Part shown: one piece after another, positions 4,708 to 7,398 of the stretch
How positions within the stretch are numbered: position 1 is the stretch's first letter
How the letters are laid out: every line of letters starts with the position of its first letter
Source: Chloroflexota bacterium
GTDB lineage: Bacteria > Chloroflexota > UBA6077
Length of the DNA: 7,398 bases
Direction: 5' to 3'
Assembly: GCA_021788565.1 (NCBI GenBank)
Contig: JAJYKO010000250.1
Span: 1-7,398, forward strand
Program-made: the position numbers and the translations under genes
The notes under the pieces: model-generated
Database searches by the model: none
The model's input: only the letters and a program-made list of their open reading frames with translations
Told to the model about the DNA's origin: nothing

Positions 4708-4956
4708 GGGTACCGCACCGCGATCGGCATGAGCCGGGCGCCTGTGGAGGTGTCCGATGTGCTCTTCGTCGGGTTGCGGGAGCACTTTGACGAGGGCCAG
4801 ATCGTGGAGCTCACGCACGTAATCGCGCTTGAGAACATGCGCGGGCGCTTCAACCTGGCGCTCGGCATCGGCGCGGCGGGCTTCAGAGAGGGCATGGTTC
4901 GCGCGGTGCCCGCATCCGCCCCTCAACCGGCATCCTGGAGTGCGGCCGCGAGCTAG
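4708..4956 (+). pseudogene. Carboxymuconolactone decarboxylase family protein, C-terminal remnant
   Basis: The + strand frame reads AIGMSRAPVEVSDVLF, then LREHFDEGQIVELTHVIALE and NMRGRFNLALGIGAAGF, which fits the second half of AhpD/carboxymuconolactone decarboxylase-fold proteins. Homology starts near 4708; the upstream half with the catalytic Cys-x-x-Cys or equivalent helix pair is gone. The frame continues past the recognisable part (about 4912) to a TAG at 4954-4956 with a low-complexity tail. It abuts the ECF41 sigma remnant head-to-head. In intact ECF41 loci such a decarboxylase is the usual partner and target, so the two pieces probably come from one ancestral divergent pair. No start codon or ribosome binding site is present. 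Confidence 0.7.
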
Positions 4957-5016
4957 CGCGACCGCCGAGTGTTTGACGAGTCTCGGGGTCTGGAGCGGAG
5001 CAATGGAAGTGGTCCT

Positions 5017-5275
5017 TCCCTGGTCAAGACCGCCACCGAGCTTATCGGACGTAGCACACAGGCAACGAACCTTGCCGTTAAGCATCTGGTGCAAACCCGC
5101 GTCCTGGTCCTGATCAAGCAGGTACGGTGGGGACGAGCCTTCGAAGCCCGGAGTGATCGACGCTCTGACGGGCTTTGAGCGGGCGCTCGCGACTCCGACG
5201 GGCGATACCCGCCTGGAAAAGCCTGTCCGCCCTGTACCGGACCGCCGCCCGACCCCCGGTAGGCGGAGGTCTTGA
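5017..5275 (+). pseudogene. Fic family protein, frameshifted C-terminal winged-helix remnant
   Basis: Frame 1 gives SLVKTATELIGRSTQATNLA, then VKHLVQTRVLVLIKQ and GRAFEAR up to about 5149. Shifting one frame, 5150-5275 continues with VIDALTGFERALATPTGDTR and LEKPVRPVPDRR up to TGA. Together these match the C-terminal winged-helix and tail of Fic proteins (ELTGRS.QATN.AI..L...GVL, then GRRNRAFEA..VIDA...ER.LA.P.GDTR). The two pieces join at 5148-5153, so a single indel broke the gene. The Fic core with its HPFxxGNGRxxR motif, which attaches AMP or other nucleotides to targets, is absent. Codon-level similarity is well kept, suggesting recent decay. The methyltransferase gene begins 42 bases after the stop. 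Confidence 0.65.
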
Positions 5276-5317
5276 GAGCGACAAAAGATAGCTACTAACC
5301 GAAAAGGAGTACCAGAT

Positions 5318-5977
5318 ATGATCGGTCTGCTCTCGAAGGCGCTCGGGTTCGTCCTTCGCATCGTGGGCGTCTTCCTGCTGTTCCAGCTGTTCTTCCGTGC
5401 GTTCCGGCGGATCTACCACTTTCCGGCACCGGCGTTCATCAGCATCGCCCTGGACAGCGACCTCCGGCGCCGTATCCAGCCTCCCGAGCTGATCATCGCC
5501 CGGGCGGGCATTGAGGAAGGTATGAGCGTCGTCGACCTGGGCTGCGGGCCCGGCGCATTCACACTACCCATTGCCCGTGCCGTGGGGTCACGGGGAAAGG
5601 TGTACGCGGTCGATGTCCAGCCAGCCATGATCGAGCGGGTCGAGGCCAAGCTCGCCCGGCCAGAGAACGCCGATGTCGTCAACGTCGAGACCCGGCTCGC
5701 CAGTGCCTACGAACTGCCGTTCGGGGACGACTCGCTGGACGCGGCGTCACTGGTCGGGGTCCTGGACGAGATTCCCGACCAGGCGCGAGCCCTGAAGGAG
5801 CTACGGCGAGCCCTGAAGCCGGGTGGCATCCTCGCCGTTTCCGAGCATCTGGTCGATCCCGATTTCCGGTTCTCCTCGGCGACGGCCAGGGTCGGGGAAA
5901 GGGCCGGCTTCGCCGTGGACCAGGTGCTTGGCAGCCGCTGGAGCTACACGGTCCGCTTCCGCAAGCCGGAGCTATAG
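5318..5977 (+). CDS. Membrane-anchored class I SAM-dependent methyltransferase
   Basis: 219 residues with an excellent ribosome binding site (AAAAGGAG at 5302-5309, eight bases before ATG). Residues 2-28 form an N-terminal hydrophobic helix (IGLLSKALGFVLRIVGVFLL) followed by basic residues, a likely membrane anchor. The Rossmann methyltransferase fold follows: motif I VVDLGCGPGAF (71-81), acidic end of strand 2 VYAVDVQP (95-102), D138/S139 in the motif II/III area, LDEIPDQARALKELRRALKP (149-168), then GGILAVSEH. This belongs to the UbiE/Methyltransf_11 group; it transfers a methyl group from S-adenosylmethionine to an unknown substrate, plausibly a lipid or quinone given the anchor. It appears intact and monocistronic. 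A strong hairpin follows 31 bases after the stop. Confidence 0.85.
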   Translation: MIGLLSKALGFVLRIVGVFLLFQLFFRAFRRIYHFPAPAFISIALDSDLRRRIQPPELIIARAGIEEGMSVVDLGCGPGAFTLPIARAVGSRGKVYAVDVQPAMIERVEAKLARPENADVVNVETRLASAYELPFGDDSLDAASLVGVLDEIPDQARALKELRRALKPGGILAVSEHLVDPDFRFSSATARVGERAGFAVDQVLGSRWSYTVRFRKPEL

Positions 5978-6008
5978 GGCTTACTCAACCGTGCCCTCAA
6001 GCCTTGGA

Positions 6009-6031
6009 GTCTGGGTTGTCTCAACCCAGAC
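6009..6031 (+). repeat. 10-bp perfect hairpin, possibly terminator of the methyltransferase gene
   Basis: GTCTGGGTTG, loop TCT, CAACCCAGAC, then GGGTTTCC. It sits 31 bases after the methyltransferase stop and could end its transcript, although there is no long T-run. Its core GTTGTCTCAAC recurs inverted at 6053-6063. Confidence 0.55.
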
Positions 6032-6050
6032 GGGTTTCCAATCGACCGCC

Positions 6051-6067
6051 GGCGTTGAGACAACGCC
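6051..6067 (-). repeat. Inverted second copy of the GTTGTCTCAAC hairpin
   Basis: GGCGTTG, loop AGA, CAACGCC. Read on the - strand it gives GTTGTCTCAAC in the centre, identical to the core of 6009-6031. The flanks also match: CATCTGGGAGCTGGC on the - strand versus TTGGAGTCTGG on the + strand, with small gaps. The two therefore form a head-to-head pair. Confidence 0.55.
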
Positions 6068-6201
6068 AGCTCCCAGATGCTGGAGTGGCAACCGTCGGCT
6101 CATGTAGCGTCGCCCCTCGTGACATTCGTTCCAACTAATTCCAGGACTGCTAGGGCCAGGCCGCGGTGTGCTTGCATGTGACACGACTACCCTCACCCTG
6201 A

Positions 6202-6282
6202 CCCTCTCCCAGAGGGAGAGGGGCTATGGGCAGGGGATCTCCCAGAGGGAGAGGGGCTTATGGGCAGGGGATCTCCTAGGGG
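6202..6282 (+). repeat. Tandem repeat, 33/34-base period, each unit a hairpin
   Basis: Units begin TCTCCCAGAGGGAGAGGGGC and continue with TATGGGCAGGGGA. Unit 1 starts at 6205 and unit 2 at 6238 (period 33). A partial, diverged third starts at 6272 (period 34, one extra T). CCCTCTCCC (6202-6210), loop AGA, GGGAGAGGG (6214-6222) is a perfect 9-bp stem; unit 2 has the shorter inner stem. A related hairpin CCTCTCC/GGAGAGG lies at 6300-6320. Confidence 0.75.
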
Positions 6283-6476
6283 TAGATGGTGGACCGCCGC
6301 CTCTCCCATCGACGGAGAGGGGGCCCGGGAAACGCCTCTTCCTCTGGGAGACTTGGCGGTAGCGAGCGCAGCGCGAAGGCCCGAGTAGGGCGCCGTCAAG
6401 GCCTGCAGGGCCGTGGGCGACGGGTACCACGTCGGGCGCGACGCGAGCGAACGCAACTCACAACATACTGGCCCGC

Positions 6477-6504
6477 GGGCGGCCAGGGCCGGCCGCCCCT
6501 ACAA
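6477..6504 (+). repeat. Palindromic repeat: 8-bp hairpin followed by CCTACA (copy 2)
   Basis: GGGCGGCC (6477-6484), loop AGGGCC, GGCCGCCC (6491-6498), then CTACAAG. It ends 20 bases before the stop codon of the convergent reductase gene and may act as its terminator. It has the same plan as 4304-4331. Confidence 0.6.
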
Positions 6505-6523
6505 GAATTGGTAGACGTTCTAA

Positions 6524-7072
6524 CTAAGCGCGTTCCGGCTGGTACGTCACGCCCAGCAGACCGGTGCTGAGGGTAGTCGAGTGCACGAGTTTGAGGCGGA
6601 TCTGATCGGTGAGGCCGTCGAAGAGGCGCATGCCGGATCCGACGACGATCGGGCAGATACTCAGGCTCAGCTCGTCGAGCAGCCCGTCGCGCAGAAGAGA
6701 GCGCACCAGAGTAGGGCTGCCGGGGACCTGGATATTCTTGCCCGGCTGTTCCTTGAGCCTGGTGAGCTCGCTCACGAGGTCTCCCTTGATCAGCGTCGCC
6801 GGCTGCCACTTGAGGGCGTCCAGGGTGCTCGACACCACGAACTTGGGGGTATTGTTGAGGAAGTCAGCCATCGGCACGTCGCTGCTCTGTCCAGGCCAGA
6901 GCTCGGCGAACTCCAGGTAGGTGCGGCGGCCCAGCAGGATGGCGTCCGCCTGTGCTATTCCGGCGGCTACCGCCTTCCACATCTCGTCGGTAGCATACTG
7001 GAAGCCCCACTTGCCGGACGACTCAACCACGCCGTCAAGCGACATGAACAGCCCCGCAACGATCCTTCTCAT
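6524..7072 (-). CDS. Dihydrofolate reductase family protein (RibD C-terminal domain)
   Basis: 182 residues. It starts MRRIVAGLFMSLDGVVES, the first strand of RibD-C/DHFR-fold reductases with the conserved SLDG. Then come DAILLGRRTYLEFAELWP (43-60) and FVVSSTLDAL (78-87). GSPTLVRSLLRDGLLDELSL (118-137) and PIVVGSGMRLFDGL (141-154) follow, where the glycines bind NADPH. This is the widespread stand-alone DHFR-like family; the substrate is unknown and it is not true folate reductase (FolA). ATG at 7072 is preceded by AAAGGA (7080-7085) seven bases upstream; the open frame extends farther, but without homology. It is single on its strand and ends next to a hairpin (6477-6498). The gene looks intact. 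Confidence 0.88.
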   Translation of the reverse strand: MRRIVAGLFMSLDGVVESSGKWGFQYATDEMWKAVAAGIAQADAILLGRRTYLEFAELWPGQSSDVPMADFLNNTPKFVVSSTLDALKWQPATLIKGDLVSELTRLKEQPGKNIQVPGSPTLVRSLLRDGLLDELSLSICPIVVGSGMRLFDGLTDQIRLKLVHSTTLSTGLLGVTYQPERA

Positions 7073-7082
7073 CGTACATTCC

Positions 7083-7123
7083 TTTCTCGGGAGTGACGCT
7101 CGTTTCTCGGGAGTTGACGCTCG
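7083..7123 (-). repeat. Tandem duplication in the reductase leader
   Basis: On the + strand TTTCTCGGGAGTGACGCTCG (7083-7102) is followed immediately by a second copy (7103-7123) with one inserted T in the middle. Seen from the gene, the proximal copy contributes the GAGAAA that runs into the ribosome binding site (AAAGGA at 7080-7085). The distal copy lacks the following GG, so it is not a second ribosome binding site. Confidence 0.7.
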
Positions 7124-7262
7124 TTCGAAATCCACGTTATTGGTCGGCGTATCGTCGGTTGCCGTCTCGACCCCGAAGTATAACCGACCAGTTGGTGTGC
7201 AGGTGCGCAATCGCACGGAGGCCGTGGCCCGCGCCCGGAAGACCGGCCCGTTGTGAGATAGT

Positions 7263-7296
7263 GGTCCCACCCAGAAACCCACCTTTCGGTGGGGCC
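7263..7296. promoter_or_regulatory. Competing hairpins sharing one arm
   Basis: CCCACC (7278-7283) pairs with GGTGGG (7288-7293) across the tetraloop TTTC; on the - strand the loop is GAAA, a GNRA loop. The same right arm, extended to GGTGGGGCC (7288-7296), can instead pair with GGTCCCACC (7263-7271) over nine pairs including one G-T. The two forms exclude each other. There is no T-run, so a simple terminator is unlikely. A GGAGG (7370-7374) and ATG (7387) downstream could open a new + strand gene that leaves the window. Confidence 0.35.
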
Positions 7297-7398
7297 GAAC
7301 TGGACGGTTTGCCGAGTATTATTCCAGTTGTGTCTCGCTCCCATTGTGGAGCAAACCAGCGAACGAATGGGAGGATATTTCCCGCAATGCGTATGCGA

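Larger units (their letters stand above)
5978..6523. other. Gene-free, repeat-dense intergenic region
   Basis: About 546 bases between the methyltransferase and the reductase. Its content is two inverted hairpins (6009-6067), a plain stretch (6070-6200), 33/34-base tandem repeats with hairpins (6202-6282), one further CCTCTCC/GGAGAGG hairpin (6300-6320), and a very GC-rich stretch with GAGCGCAGCGC (about 6360-6460). It ends with the CCTACA-type hairpin (6477-6504). Open frames here on either strand are proline/arginine-rich repeats without ribosome binding sites. No tRNA or CRISPR pattern. Confidence 0.6.

Noticed and set aside
4447..5361. 304-codon - strand open frame as one intact gene
   Set aside because: Only its last 80 codons match a family; the rest is antisense to the decarboxylase and Fic remnants.
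6202..6282. CRISPR array
   Set aside because: The units are contiguous with a 33/34-base period and have no unique spacers.
6193..6456. Proline/serine-rich - strand open frame
   Set aside because: It is the translation of the tandem hairpin repeats.
7387..7398. Start of a + strand gene at ATG 7387 behind GGAGG at 7370-7374
   Set aside because: The spacing of 12 bases is long and only four codons are visible.

Overview
The window is GC-rich bacterial DNA. Its gene stock is a CaiB/BaiF CoA-transferase end, DUF433/DUF5615 toxin-antitoxin pairs, an ECF41-type sigma factor remnant beside a carboxymuconolactone decarboxylase remnant, a Fic remnant, a membrane-anchored methyltransferase and a RibD/DHFR-like reductase. 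It also holds several families of intergenic palindromic repeats. Together these suggest an environmental, possibly uncultivated, Chloroflexota- or Actinomycetota-like bacterium. I lean to Chloroflexota because of the repeat types (hairpins followed by CCTACA, CCCTCTCCC hairpins, and TCATCCT...AGGATGA termini), but this is inference from memory, not a computed assignment.

Layout. 1-122: end of a CaiB/BaiF CoA-transferase on the + strand. 123-512: mostly empty, ending in a plausible sigma70-type promoter. 513-2009: two tandem antitoxin-toxin operons on the + strand. The first is a ribbon-helix-helix/DUF433 antitoxin overlapping a DUF5615 PIN-like toxin; the second is a DUF433 antitoxin 4 nt ahead of a second DUF5615 toxin. 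2026-2223: a third, classical-type DUF433 gene on the - strand, without toxin and slightly short, with its own promoter, converging on the second toxin. 2494-3252 (-): a RusA-family Holliday-junction resolvase with all four known active-site residues at exact spacing and a long unexplained C-terminal extension. It is preceded 2 nt upstream by a 53-codon ORF, and farther upstream by a small membrane-protein ORF.

3813-5275 is a graveyard. It holds a ComM/YifB ATPase fragment, a roughly 246-bp MITE-like element with terminal inverted repeats and a chain of hairpins, and an ECF41 sigma factor C-terminus abutting head-to-head the C-terminal half of a carboxymuconolactone decarboxylase. It ends with the frameshifted winged-helix end of a Fic protein. 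5318-5977: intact membrane-anchored SAM methyltransferase. 5978-6523: non-coding and dense in repeats (inverted hairpin pair, 33/34-nt tandem repeats, hairpin + CCTACA). 6524-7072 (-): dihydrofolate-reductase/RibD-C family protein with a duplicated 20/21-nt leader. 7124-7398: leader-like DNA with competing hairpins.

The most distinctive content is (a) three DUF433 antitoxin architectures within 1.7 kb, two with toxins and one orphan, and (b) the extended RusA-like nuclease coupled to a small ORF in DNA of visibly lower GC. The TA cluster, the nuclease and the concentration of broken genes and repeats make this an accessory, rearrangement-prone region rather than a single pathway.
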